A DNA stretch of 64,000 bases, taken from the NCBI RefSeq assembly GCF_000372725.1, contig NW_005200861.1, positions 217,238 to 281,237 on the forward strand, written 5' to 3'. This DNA comes from Emiliania huxleyi CCMP1516. Its lineage: Eukaryota; Haptophyta; Isochrysidales; Noelaerhabdaceae. A model generated the notes under the pieces. The model saw only the letters and a program-made list of their open reading frames with translations, ran no database searches and was not told the origin of the DNA. Below, piece after piece: positions 10,103 to 18,307 of this stretch. The stretch's first letter is position 1. Every line of letters begins with the position of its first letter. A program made the translations under genes and the position numbers.

Positions 10103-10125
10103 TCCATGGGGCGTGGGGCCAAGCT

Positions 10126-10330
10126 AATCGAGAGGTGGCATGAAGGTCGCTGCGAGAATTGGTGAGAAACTGCGAAGAGAGATAGGAAGTGGTAGACGCC
10201 CGAGGGTGGGCGACGGCTAGCACCTGTGACTCCTCTCCTTAAAATCCCTGTGTGGTGGCGGCGTGCCGTCCTCCCATGTCCCTCCCTTGGGGTTCTCTGT
10301 TTTCTTTTTTCTTTCTTTCTCTTTTCTCGC
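10126..10330 (+). mobile_element. Copy B of non-LTR-like family 1 (3' end only)
   Basis: It encodes RGGMKVAARIGEKLRREIGS and PRVGDG-stop, then the shared 3' UTR (CCTTAAAATCCCTGTGTGG) and a CTTT-rich tail. It is severely 5'-truncated compared with 31498-32778. Confidence 0.65.
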
Positions 10331-10364
10331 ATCTCCCTCCCTTGGGCTGTCTGTTCTTTCTAAG

Positions 10365-10440
10365 AGGCCCAGGGAGGAGGAGTGTGTTGCGTGACTGTCA
10401 CTGTGCGATTTCGGGCCCGGAGGTCGTGCTTTTGTGTGAA
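10365..10440. repeat. Dispersed repeat, pair of 13010-13092
   Basis: Near-identical to 13010-13092, including GGAGGAGTGTGTTGCGTGAC and CACTGTGCGATTTCGGGCCC. In the second copy it is directly joined to repeat G. Confidence 0.75.
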
Positions 10441-10478
10441 GTTATACTATCTTCAACCTTGCTTTTTCCATTGGGCCC

Positions 10479-11513
10479 TCACGCGAAGCTATCCAGGTGC
10501 AGCCCGAGTACGAGGGCGGCGAAGAGCACGGTGACGGCGGCCGGCACGGGCCTTCTCGCGCGCCAGCCCAGCCACGCCAGCCCGAGCACGGCGGGCAGCA
10601 GCATCTCGACGAGGGTGAGCGCGACCGCCGCCCCGACGGAGGAGGAGCCGTGCTCCAGGCCGAGCTCGCGCTCGAGCCTCTCGGCGCGCGCGAGGAGCTC
10701 GCCCGCCACGGAGGACGCGGCGGTGGTGCCTCCACCGCCACCTCCTCGCCGCGCGTCGCTCACCTCGCACGAGAGCTGCATGACCACAGACCAGCGCAGC
10801 CCGGCGGGCGACCCCGCCCGCCCGCTGCCCGCGTCGGCCGACGGCCAAGCGGCGCGGTGGTGCAGCGCGCCGTGAAAGACGACGGTGCGACCAGGCGACG
10901 GGACCAGCCGCAGCGCCGCACGCCGCGCCTCGCCGTCGGCGTCCACGCCTCCGGCCACCTCCTCCCCGTCCACGCTCGCCGCAAACTCGGTGTGCCCTCC
11001 CCACGCCTCCGGCCACGCCTCGTGCGGGTAGGCGAGCACCGTGAGGAGCTCGCGCCGCGAGGACGCCAGCCCCGCCAGGTGCAGCAGCCGCAGCAGCCCG
11101 AGCAGGCGGCCCGCGAGCGGCCCGAGCGCCTCCGAGTCCGCGTGGAACGAGTCGGGCGCTAGCTCGCGCGAGAGAGAAGTCACATACGCCTTGCGCCGAT
11201 GCGCCGGCCGGTGCTCGCAGCTTGTCGCACCGAAGGCGTCTCGCATGGCGACACCGTGCTGCGCCGCAAAACGCTCGAGCATCGCCTCTGCCGTTGCTGC
11301 GTCGAAGCTGCACCGCCGTGCATTCGGCGGTGCGCCCGGCCTGACGCCGATGGGAAGCCAGCCGGACGAGCGCTCTGCCCCGCCACGCATGCATGCCTCG
11401 TCAGCGCCCGGCAGCCAGGCGGTGCTGTCTGGCGAGTCGGCGACGAGGACACGCCGGTCCGCGTGGATGGTGTAGACCACGCCGCCGTCGAGAGGGGTGG
11501 GGATAAAAGGCAT
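10479..11513 (-). CDS. 2OG-Fe(II) oxygenase-like membrane protein
   Basis: A single-exon frame runs from ATG 11513 (MPFIPTPLDGGVVYTIHADR); the longer upstream frame is repeat-derived. The product is 344 residues. The middle fits a prolyl-4-hydroxylase-type double-stranded beta-helix: SFHADSEALG supplies a candidate HxD pair, then LTVLAYPHEAWPEAWGGHTEF, the strand GRTVVFHGALHHRAAWP with the distal His, and RWSVVMQLSCEV with the co-substrate Arg. The C-terminus has one or two hydrophobic helices (ALTLVEMLLPAVLGLAWLGW; VPAAVTVLFAALVLGLHL), so it is probably membrane-anchored. The family call rests on motif order and is moderate. A repeat tail (ACTCCAAGTGCTCCAA) lies immediately upstream. Confidence 0.6.
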   Translation of the reverse strand: MPFIPTPLDGGVVYTIHADRRVLVADSPDSTAWLPGADEACMRGGAERSSGWLPIGVRPGAPPNARRCSFDAATAEAMLERFAAQHGVAMRDAFGATSCEHRPAHRRKAYVTSLSRELAPDSFHADSEALGPLAGRLLGLLRLLHLAGLASSRRELLTVLAYPHEAWPEAWGGHTEFAASVDGEEVAGGVDADGEARRAALRLVPSPGRTVVFHGALHHRAAWPSADAGSGRAGSPAGLRWSVVMQLSCEVSDARRGGGGGGTTAASSVAGELLARAERLERELGLEHGSSSVGAAVALTLVEMLLPAVLGLAWLGWRARRPVPAAVTVLFAALVLGLHLDSFA

Positions 11514-11564
11514 GTAGCTGCACTCCAAGTGCTCCAAGCTGCAAAGAATCAGAAAAAGAATTTT

Positions 11565-11710
11565 GACAACGGACGATTCGCGCAGAGTGAGAGACTGCCA
11601 GTGAGAAGCCGGAGGAAGGTCGCTAGTCGAGAGAGATCGCCAGTGGAATAGGAGTCCACCGTGCTGCGAATCTGTCGCTGTCCCTTTGAGCTTTGTCAGT
11701 GTAGCAGGAG
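11565..11710 (+). repeat. Dispersed repeat H, copy 1
   Basis: About 145 bp is nearly identical to 13632-13760 in the same orientation, with an inverted fragment at 7925-7990. It contains ATTCGCGCAGAGTGAGAGAC and GTCGCTAGTCGAGAGAGATC. Confidence 0.8.
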
Positions 11711-12365
11711 AACTAGGAGAGCGCAACCAGAGAGAGAGAGATTCCAGTAGGAGGCCCGCGCCTGCCCCCGTCCGCCGGGTGCAACTTTGTCCTATACGAG
11801 AGCGGAGAGGGGGATCCCTGGGACCCTGTCGTGTGGGTGAACCCTTCCCAGCCCCCCTGCGTGTCGCGATGCGCTCCCCGCTCCCGTTCCTCCCCTGTAT
11901 GAGGGTATCAAGCGAACCAGTTTAGACCATGTTTAGACCCAGTTTAGACCACGGCTGAACACGAACCAGATTAGTCCTGTTTACGATAAACTGGGTCTAA
12001 ACAGGGCTCGGCCTGGGTGGGGGACCCCATTAGCCATACCAGGTTTAGACCCGGTTTAGGGCGCCCCTAGCTAGCTCCGCCGCCGCGGCCGCGCTGTGGC
12101 TGCGGAAGCGGCAGCGTGCAGCCGCCATCCTCTGCCTCGGGCCGGACAGCACACCTGGCACACTTGCACCGCGCAACAACAGCCTCGCCGATCAGGCGCA
12201 CGGTCGGTGTTAGGGCGCGACGTCGGGCGCGGCGACAGACCAGCTGGCGGCGCCTGCGCCTGGCAAGAAGCGGAAGCGCGTTGATTTCAACGGCCGCAAA
12301 GGTGCTAGTAGAAGTGGTGTTGGGTTGAGCAGTGGTACTCACTGCCCCTCACCAAATGCTTGCAG

Positions 12366-12481
12366 GCGATGTTCCTGGCCTCGCTCCCGACGTACCGCGC
12401 GAAAGATGAGGGGACGCGCTGCGGCTTCTGCAAGCAGATCTTCGACACGGCGAAGCTGTCGGAAGAGTCCTCGACGCGGCC
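12366..12481 (+). pseudogene. Exon-like segment with a CxxC motif inside the inverted-repeat element
   Basis: Following a TTGCAG acceptor, the frame reads AMFLASLPTYRAK, then GTRCGFCKQIFDTAKLSEES, typical of a half zinc-binding site from a host protein. No other exons are nearby, and transposon arms flank it on both sides. The function cannot be assigned. Confidence 0.4.
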
Positions 12482-12539
12482 GCGTGGACCCTCAAGATTG
12501 CCATGCACAACCTCGACAAAGAAACAAAGACGCAAGAAA

Positions 12540-12605
12540 ATAATAAATAAAACGGACACACCAAACAAGGGATCTATCAAGGACGGGGTCCCCGCCTGCA
12601 CGGAC
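12540..12605 (-). mobile_element. SINE-like family F fragment
   Basis: Inverted relative to 12757-12852, sharing ACCAAACAAGGGAT, GGACGGGGTCCCCGCCTGCA and an ATAAATAAAA-type tail. Confidence 0.45.
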
Positions 12606-12756
12606 AGAATCTCGCACTACCCCTCGGCGACGGGGGGAGGAACCCCATTAGCCATACCAGGTTTAGACCCAGTTTATCGTAAACAGGACTAATCTGGTTC
12701 GTGTTTAGCAGTGGTCTAAACTGGTCTAAACTGGTTCGCTTGGAACCCTCCTCCCT

Positions 12757-12852
12757 GTGTCCCTGATCGTCCTTCCAAGATCCTGCTCGTGCAGGTGGGG
12801 ACCCTGTCCTTCTCCCATCCCTTGTTTGGTGTGTCCGTTTTATTTATTATTT
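12757..12852 (+). mobile_element. SINE-like family F copy
   Basis: Contains CTGATCGTCCTTCCAAGATC and CTGCTCGTGCAGGTGGGGAC, and ends TGTGTCCGTTTTATTTATTA, a simple tail. Matches 7757-7860 and 12540-12605 in inverse orientation. Confidence 0.5.
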
Positions 12853-13009
12853 TATACTGCACTTTGTTTATTTATTTATACACGATTCGCGCAGAAAAAG
12901 AATTTAAACACAAGAACTCTCTCTCACAGCACACACACAGGCTCGACACAGGTGCGAACTGGCGCGTGCTAGTACTGCAGAAAAAGAAAGGACAGGGCGA
13001 GTTGTCTGT

Positions 13010-13255
13010 TCTTTCTAAGAGAGAGGCCCAGGAGGAGGAGTGTGTTGCGTGACTGTCACTGTGCGATTTCGGGCCCGGGGTTGTGCTTTTGTGATCTGTG
13101 ATCTGTAAGCACAAAGCTCAAAGGTCAAAGCAGTCAGGGTCCGCCCGCAGGCGCATTTTGTATACCGAGGCGGTGCCCGGTGCCGAGCGCAGGCAGAGCT
13201 CACAGGTCGGATCTTAAGACAGCATTGTAGATCCCTGGGCGAGGGTGGTGGCGCT
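13010..13255. repeat. Composite dispersed repeat (pair of 10365-10440 and 8454-8590)
   Basis: The first part matches 10365-10440 and the second matches 8454-8590. The two repeats found separately elsewhere are contiguous here, so this copy probably represents the longer parental unit. Confidence 0.75.
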
Positions 13256-13556
13256 TTTGTGTGGCGGAACAGAGCAGACAGCTGCAGACGCCTTCGAGCG
13301 CCTGCAGACCAACCGACTCGAGGACTGCGGCTGCGTGTCAAACGACGCCAAGATCAAGGCCATCTGCCCGGCGGGTGGCGTCGACGGCATCCCAGCTGCA
13401 ATCCTCGAGCAGCAGGAGGGCGAGATCCAAGGTGTCAAAGTCGTCGGCACCTTTGTCGCGCCCGACACCGACGCTGGTCGCCAGTACGAGCGAAACCAGC
13501 TGTGCAAGACGTTCGCCAGCAGGTTCAAGGTACTCGACGAGGTCGACCAACTGCAT
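13256..13556 (+). pseudogene. Possible reverse-transcriptase-derived fragment
   Basis: The open segment reads FERLQTNRLEDCGCVSNDAK, AICPAGGVDGIPAAILEQQ, then GVKVVGTFVAPDTDAGRQYE and FASRFKVLDEVDQL. The order (a residue set resembling N..K, a hydrophobic strand +VVGTF, then a basic helix ending L..L) resembles the region after the YADD box of non-LTR reverse transcriptases, but the catalytic box itself is absent. It ends at a GTATGT donor-like site. It could instead be an unrelated host exon. Confidence 0.3.
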
Positions 13557-13631
13557 GTATGTACACACAACACCGCAGAGAATCAGAAAAGAATTTAAAC
13601 ATTCAGAAAAGAATTTTAAGAAAGGCAGCGC

Positions 13632-13760
13632 CACGATTCGCGCAGAGTGAGAGACTGCCAGTGAGAAGCCGGAGGAAGGTCGCTAGTCGAGAGAGATCGC
13701 CAGTGGAATAGGAGTCCACCGTGCTGCGAACCTGTCGCTGTCCCTTTGTCAGTAGCAGGA
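13632..13760 (+). repeat. Dispersed repeat H, copy 2
   Basis: Direct copy of 11565-11710; the two differ by a few bases and a small indel near the right end. Confidence 0.8.
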
Positions 13761-14362
13761 GGTCTTCTGATAAACGCAGTATGGAAGATACAAAGAGACG
13801 GAGGAGCAACGAGCGCCCTGGCGTGAGCCAAAGACACTCCCAACTGCGCTCCGTCACCGGTGTCGCGGTCTCCCCCACTGAGGGCGATCTGCGGGGGGGA
13901 GTCGCGCCGCCGGCATGTATCTGTGCAACTGTGTTTTTGCCTTGTCCCGTTTGATGGAGCAAAGCCACGGGCCGCCCGCGCTTGAAGGCGGTCGCGCCAG
14001 GCGCGGGCGGCACTAGTTGCCGGCGATCCGCTTGGGCAGCGCCCGCGCTTGCCTCTGACTGGGTCTCCATAGGTCGCGCGGCCCGAATGCTCGAATTGAA
14101 CGTCTCGCAAGCTGGCGTCGCTCGCGTAACTGTGGCAGGGCGATCCTCCCTCCGGTGGAAGGGAGATCTCTAGCCTCCTAACGAGGTTGCCCTCCGCCTG
14201 GCTGTTGGCGACAGCGGTTAACACCTCCGCAGTGCTGGCCACTTCGAGACATTCGCCAAGAACGCTAGCTACATGGGAGGGCTTTTCGTGAAGGATGGAT
14301 TGAAAAACATTCGAACAAAGAAGAGGCGACGGGAGGAACCGGCAGAGGATGCAGTGACGTGA

Positions 14363-14475
<113 letters not shown>

Positions 14476-14701
14476 CGCTCACCCACGCGCACCGGGCCTT
14501 GCACTTTGAATGCCGTGGGGCTCCTGTCGTTAGACGTGGAGACGCGAGGGTTGCCCCCCCTTGCCCCACCACCTCGTGTGTGTGGAGAAGTTTACCTTAC
14601 CACCTTACCTTACCTTACTCGCAATCTCTTTCGAGTTTACTGACGAGTGACGTATGTCGGAGGTGCCGCGTTTTTTGTGAAGTTCTAGTGAAGTTGGCAA
14701 G

Positions 14702-14794
14702 GTGTACAACGTCTCGCCCTACCTCCGGTACCACCCGGGAGGTGCGGACACGCTTCTCGACACGGCCGGCACGGACGCCACAGCCCACGCTTGG
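14702..14794 (+). pseudogene. Cytochrome b5-like heme-binding fragment
   Basis: The frame encodes VYNVSPYLRYHPGGADTLLD, then TAGTDATAHAW. This contains the HPGG heme-ligand motif and the following DAT..W of the cytochrome b5 fold, closest in feel to VYNV.PYL/M..HPGG proteins (NCB5OR-like). The second heme-ligand half is missing; the frame meets a stop at about 14842. No other exons are evident, so this is a gene fragment or a lone exon. Confidence 0.55.
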
Positions 14795-14927
14795 TCATAT
14801 CCGAGAGCTACACGCGAGAGAGTACTCAGAGAGACTTAGAGACTGCCGTACACACACTAAACGACATACCTCAGAAGCCACTTGAGCGCCTGAAACTTCG
14901 GACTGAGTGCTGGCCCTCGCGGTGCTG

Positions 14928-15698
14928 TTATTGCCACGGCGCCGATGGCAGCGGCCTGTGGATTGAGGTGGTGAAGCTGACGGCGAGCGCGGCGATGCTG
15001 CCGATCGCCTCGCGCCAGGGCGCCGCGCTGCGCGCAGCCTGCCGGCTTTGGTCCATCGCCACGGTGCCGCGACCGTGCCTCCACAGCTCGATCACCTCGT
15101 TGAGCGAGCCGACCTCGGTGTTGAGGACCGTCACCAGGGAGGAGGAGGGGTCGGTGCCGGGGGCGGCCAGCTTGGACGGGAGCCCGCCCGCGTAGAGCTC
15201 GAGGAAGCGCGGCACCGTGGTGTACCCAAGCTGCAGCTGGTACCGCCTCAGCTCATAGATGGCGTCGCCGCCGCCGCCGCTCGCGCCCTCGGGCGGCGCC
15301 GCGTTTGCCAGCCCGTGCAGCCCAAAGTCAGCGACCAGCGGCGGCTCGACGTAGAGGCACGACTTTCGCTCTGCTACCCATTGGCCCCCGCTGTGGTCCA
15401 GCGGGTCGGCGGCGAGCGCTGCGTAGTAGGCGCTGCGCTCCTCATGGCCGCTCCAGCTGTATGTCGTGGTGGCGACGTCGAGCACGCCGCCCACTTCAGG
15501 GAGCGTCGCGGTGCGTAGCTGCGAGGAGCGGACCGCGAGCGCAGACGACTGGAAGGCCGCAGCCCATTCCGACGCCGCTCCCGGGTGAAGCCGTTCCTCG
15601 CGGAGCTCGACCATCGACGACATGCGGCGCGGGCTGCCGCGGCGAACGACGACGCGGGAGGAGCGCGCAGCACCACGGCGAAGTGAGGCTGACGACAT
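14928..15698 (-). CDS. NIPSNAP family protein
   Basis: A single-exon frame runs from ATG 15698 (MSSASLRRGAARSSRVVVRR), 256 residues. The Arg/Ser-rich N-terminus lacks acidic residues for about 34 positions, as in a mitochondrial presequence. The C-terminal half is a NIPSNAP domain: IYELRRYQLQLGYTTVPRFL, LVTVLNTEVGSLNEVIELWR, MDQSRQAARSAAPWREAIGS. An N-terminal, more diverged copy of the ferredoxin-like fold is plausible from ELREERLHPG and VATTTYSWSGHEER. Family members act at mitochondria in vesicle or mitophagy-related roles. Nothing is truncated. Confidence 0.85.
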   Translation of the reverse strand: MSSASLRRGAARSSRVVVRRGSPRRMSSMVELREERLHPGAASEWAAAFQSSALAVRSSQLRTATLPEVGGVLDVATTTYSWSGHEERSAYYAALAADPLDHSGGQWVAERKSCLYVEPPLVADFGLHGLANAAPPEGASGGGGDAIYELRRYQLQLGYTTVPRFLELYAGGLPSKLAAPGTDPSSSLVTVLNTEVGSLNEVIELWRHGRGTVAMDQSRQAARSAAPWREAIGSIAALAVSFTTSIHRPLPSAPWQ

Positions 15699-15764
15699 TG
15701 CCCCGAAGCTCACACTGCGAAAAGAATTTTACAAGGATCACACACGTCAGCGCAGCGGAGCTTA

Positions 15765-15925
15765 GGACCGCCGCAAGCGGCGTGGCGTGGGGCGGTTGAG
15801 CGTCCCTCCGGGGGCCCCTCTGCGCCGGGGAGGCGTTGTTGGAGGCTAGGACGCAAGCGTCCGTCGCCTTTTTCAAACTCCGGGGGCCCACTCCGCTTAC
15901 GCTCCGACCCGAATTTGGAGGGCCA
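15765..15925. repeat. Inverted dispersed repeat, pair of 58983-59145
   Basis: About 155 bp is reverse-complementary to 58983-59145, including GGAGGCGTTGTTGGAGGCTA and CACTCCGCTTACGCTCCGAC. It lies just upstream of the NIPSNAP gene; the partner lies just upstream of the EGF/propeller gene. Confidence 0.8.
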
Positions 15926-17337
15926 TGAAGTTTAAGGTGTTGCTGCGCAAAAGGGGTGGCGCGCGGGCGCGCGCGGCGGCGGGCGCCGAGAGCGGAGCGG
16001 CAAACACAATGACGTCGGAAAGCTCTGCATCAGCGCTCGAGCAGACCATCCGGCCGGCAGACCACGTACCGCTGCTGCTTTTCGTCCCACTTTTCCCCGA
16101 GCCACCCGGGCGGCTCCTGCCCGGGCTGCCGTCGACGCACTTGAGCGTCGTCATCCATTCCGGCCGGAGCTCAGCGCACGCGGCGCACCGCCGTGGAACT
16201 GCGAGGGCTTGCTGCTGCTTCTCCCACTTGCCGCTGCTGCTAGGGGGGGGGGGACCCCCCCAGCAGCCCGACCCCCCCAGCAGCAGAAGGCATTGGACCC
16301 AGCTCTCCCGCCTCTTCGCCGCCGCCGCCCGCTCCCACCTCGGCTCGTGTTTTAGCGGTATGCTAGATTTTGGTCGGTTGTGTTCTCACCGCGCCTTCGA
16401 GCCCAATACACCTTCGTCGTGTCGAGTGCTGGCGTTTTACTAAAGAGCTAAAGACTTGGTGAGATGTGACCAATGGTGAGTCTATCTTGTACTACCACAC
16501 TGAAAGCCGTATAGTGAGCCACTCACTCGGGCGTCTCGGCTGACGTTGATCGATCAGCGTTGATCTCCCTAGCCTATCGGTCCCCCGCTCGATCCTCGGA
16601 TCGCTCGCTCGTCGAAATCGATCGACTGAGCTGTCGTAGTGGAGCGTTTACACTTTTCTTTTTTCGAAAACGCGCGCGGCACGAGAGGCGTAGAAGTCAA
16701 GAGAGACTGGCGTGCCCCGCGCCCGGCTGGCAGTAGGAGGGTACGCCGGTGAGACCACTGGTTTTGGGATCGACCATAAATTCTCGCCAGCTGCTGTCTG
16801 TACAGAGATGCCAGCACCCCCCACAGGCAGAGCGCTCCTGCTGGGGGGGGGGGGGGGGGTCCCGACATGCCTTTAGATGTGCAGGGGGGGTACCGAGCAG
16901 TGTGCGGCCGCTCTTGCCAGCAAGAGCAAGAGTCAGGCTGACAAGCTGCCGAGCACAAATCACTGTGAGGGTCGTGAGATTCACACGTGTATTGTTGGTT
17001 TTCAAAAAAATCTCAAAACAAAACTAAAAATCTCTCTCTCCCACCCAAAAACAGCTGAGAGATTTTAGCTTGTTTGTTGAGATTTTTGAAAACCAACAAG
17101 AAGGAACAAGAGACACCAGAGACCAGTGCCCGAGCGTAAGAAGCCGTTTGCCTCTTGCTTGTTCTTGACCCAATCGGCATGCTCAGGGGAGTTGACCCAG
17201 TTGGTACGCTTCTTAGAAAGAGAAACGGGAGAGAGCCACAGGGACCGAGAAAAGAAACCTAGTCGCGTATATCTATCAGCTGTCTCGCCGACTTAGTGCT
17301 CCGGTCATCCAAGCCCTCCACTCCGCGCGAAAACGCG
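15926..17337. other. Intergenic with G-tracts and a foldback
   Basis: No supported gene. Two opposed low-complexity frames at 15897-16443 (one reading MKFKVLLRKRGGARARAAAG) are unconvincing. There are G/C homopolymer tracts at 16242-16262 and 16842-16860. A foldback lies at 16993-17099. Confidence 0.4.
16993..17099. repeat. Foldback (hairpin) repeat
   Basis: TTGGTTTTCAAAAAAATCTC near the left end pairs with GAGATTTTTGAAAACCAACA at the right. Inside, ACTAAAAATCTCTC pairs with GAGAGATTTTAG. The whole 107 bp can fold into one long hairpin with a small loop, as in a MITE or an inverted-repeat insertion. Confidence 0.75.
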
Positions 17338-18183
17338 ATGACCAAACCGCCCGCGGACGCCGCCGGCCGGCGTGCTGCCTCCTCGGCTGCCGCGCCGTTC
17401 GCCGGCCTCCTCGCTGGCGTCGGCCAGGTGCTGGCCGAGCAGCCTCTTGACACGCTCAAGACGCGGCTGCAATCTGCGCACTTCGGCGCCTCGGACGGCG
17501 CCTTCCGCCTCGCCGTCACCACCGTGCGCGGCGAGGGCGGCGGCGCCCTCCTCCTCGGCGTGGTCCCGCGGATTGCCACTTACCCTCTCGTGAAGCTCTC
17601 GCTGTTTTCGCTCTTCGAGGCCTTTTACGCGCAGACACAGAGCTTCGCGCTGGCCGGCGCCTGCGCCGGTGCACTCAACACGGTGGTGTCCTGCCCGGCC
17701 GACGTCGTCAAGTCGCAGCTGCAGGTGCAGCGGAGGAAGGACCCGAGCCTCGCGGCGGTGCGGGTTGTGTCGTCGTTGGTGAAAACGCACGGCGCCGGCG
17801 TGCTGTACCGCGGCCTCGCGCCACTCGCGGCGCGCGATACGCTCGGCTACGCCATCCTCTACACTGTCTACTACCGCGGGCAGGAGCTTCAGCGGCGGAG
17901 CGACGCGGCCGCGGCGGCTCCGCGGTGGGCGATTGGCGGCGCGGCGGGCGCCTGCTTCTACGGCGCAACCCTGCCGATCGACCGCGTCAAGGTACTGCAG
18001 CAGACGCAGGCGGGCGGCGCCGCGCTCGGCCTCGGCGAGTGCCTGGCGACGGTGCGCAGGGGCGGGCTCGCCGCCTTCTACCGAGGCGCGGGGCCAACCT
18101 TCGCGAGGACCTTTGTGGGGCAGGCGGTCGGCCTGTCGGTGTACGATCTCGTGCGGGGCTGGCAGCCCACCTACTGTGACTAG
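17338..18183 (+). CDS. Mitochondrial carrier family (SLC25) protein
   Basis: A single-exon frame of 281 residues runs from ATG 17338 (MTKPPADAAGRRAASS). All three carrier repeats are present with their signature: EQPLDTLKTRLQ (about residue 38), CPADVVKSQLQVQRRKDP (about 122) and LPIDRVKVLQQTQ (about 216). Each is followed by a helix and a G..G(L/A)..G(L/A/V) element, such as GVLYRGLAPLAARDTLGYAI and AFYRGAGPTFARTFVGQAVG. Length matches the family. The substrate cannot be read from these residues; overall it resembles the carnitine/ornithine/SAM carrier branch, but this is weak. Location would be the mitochondrial or plastid inner membrane. Confidence 0.9.
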   Translation: MTKPPADAAGRRAASSAAAPFAGLLAGVGQVLAEQPLDTLKTRLQSAHFGASDGAFRLAVTTVRGEGGGALLLGVVPRIATYPLVKLSLFSLFEAFYAQTQSFALAGACAGALNTVVSCPADVVKSQLQVQRRKDPSLAAVRVVSSLVKTHGAGVLYRGLAPLAARDTLGYAILYTVYYRGQELQRRSDAAAAAPRWAIGGAAGACFYGATLPIDRVKVLQQTQAGGAALGLGECLATVRRGGLAAFYRGAGPTFARTFVGQAVGLSVYDLVRGWQPTYCD

Positions 18184-18307
18184 CCAACCTCCTGTGACTC
18201 TGATATCTCTATCTTAACTCTTAATAGGTTTTTTTTCGGAAAATATTCCCCTTGGCTCACTGTTTCTCTTCTTTTGGCAGGACGACGGCGAATTTAAAAA
18301 GCCTCTT

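Larger units (their letters stand above)
11909..12738. mobile_element. Inverted-repeat element carrying a host-like exon
   Basis: The left arm (11909-12003) and right arm (12659-12738) are inverted copies of each other. Both contain CAAGCGAACCAGTTTAGACC at the outer edge and GATTAGTCCTGTTTACGATA inside. A second segment, CCCATTAGCCATACCAGG, occurs in direct orientation inside both ends. The interior holds an exon-like segment with CxxC and a family-F SINE-like copy. I see no clear target-site duplication. It resembles a non-autonomous DNA transposon that has captured gene sequence. Confidence 0.6.

Noticed and set aside
11920-12060. Telomere-like TTTAGAC repeats
   Set aside because: The TTTAGACC motifs are few, irregular and part of an inverted-repeat element, not a tandem telomeric array.
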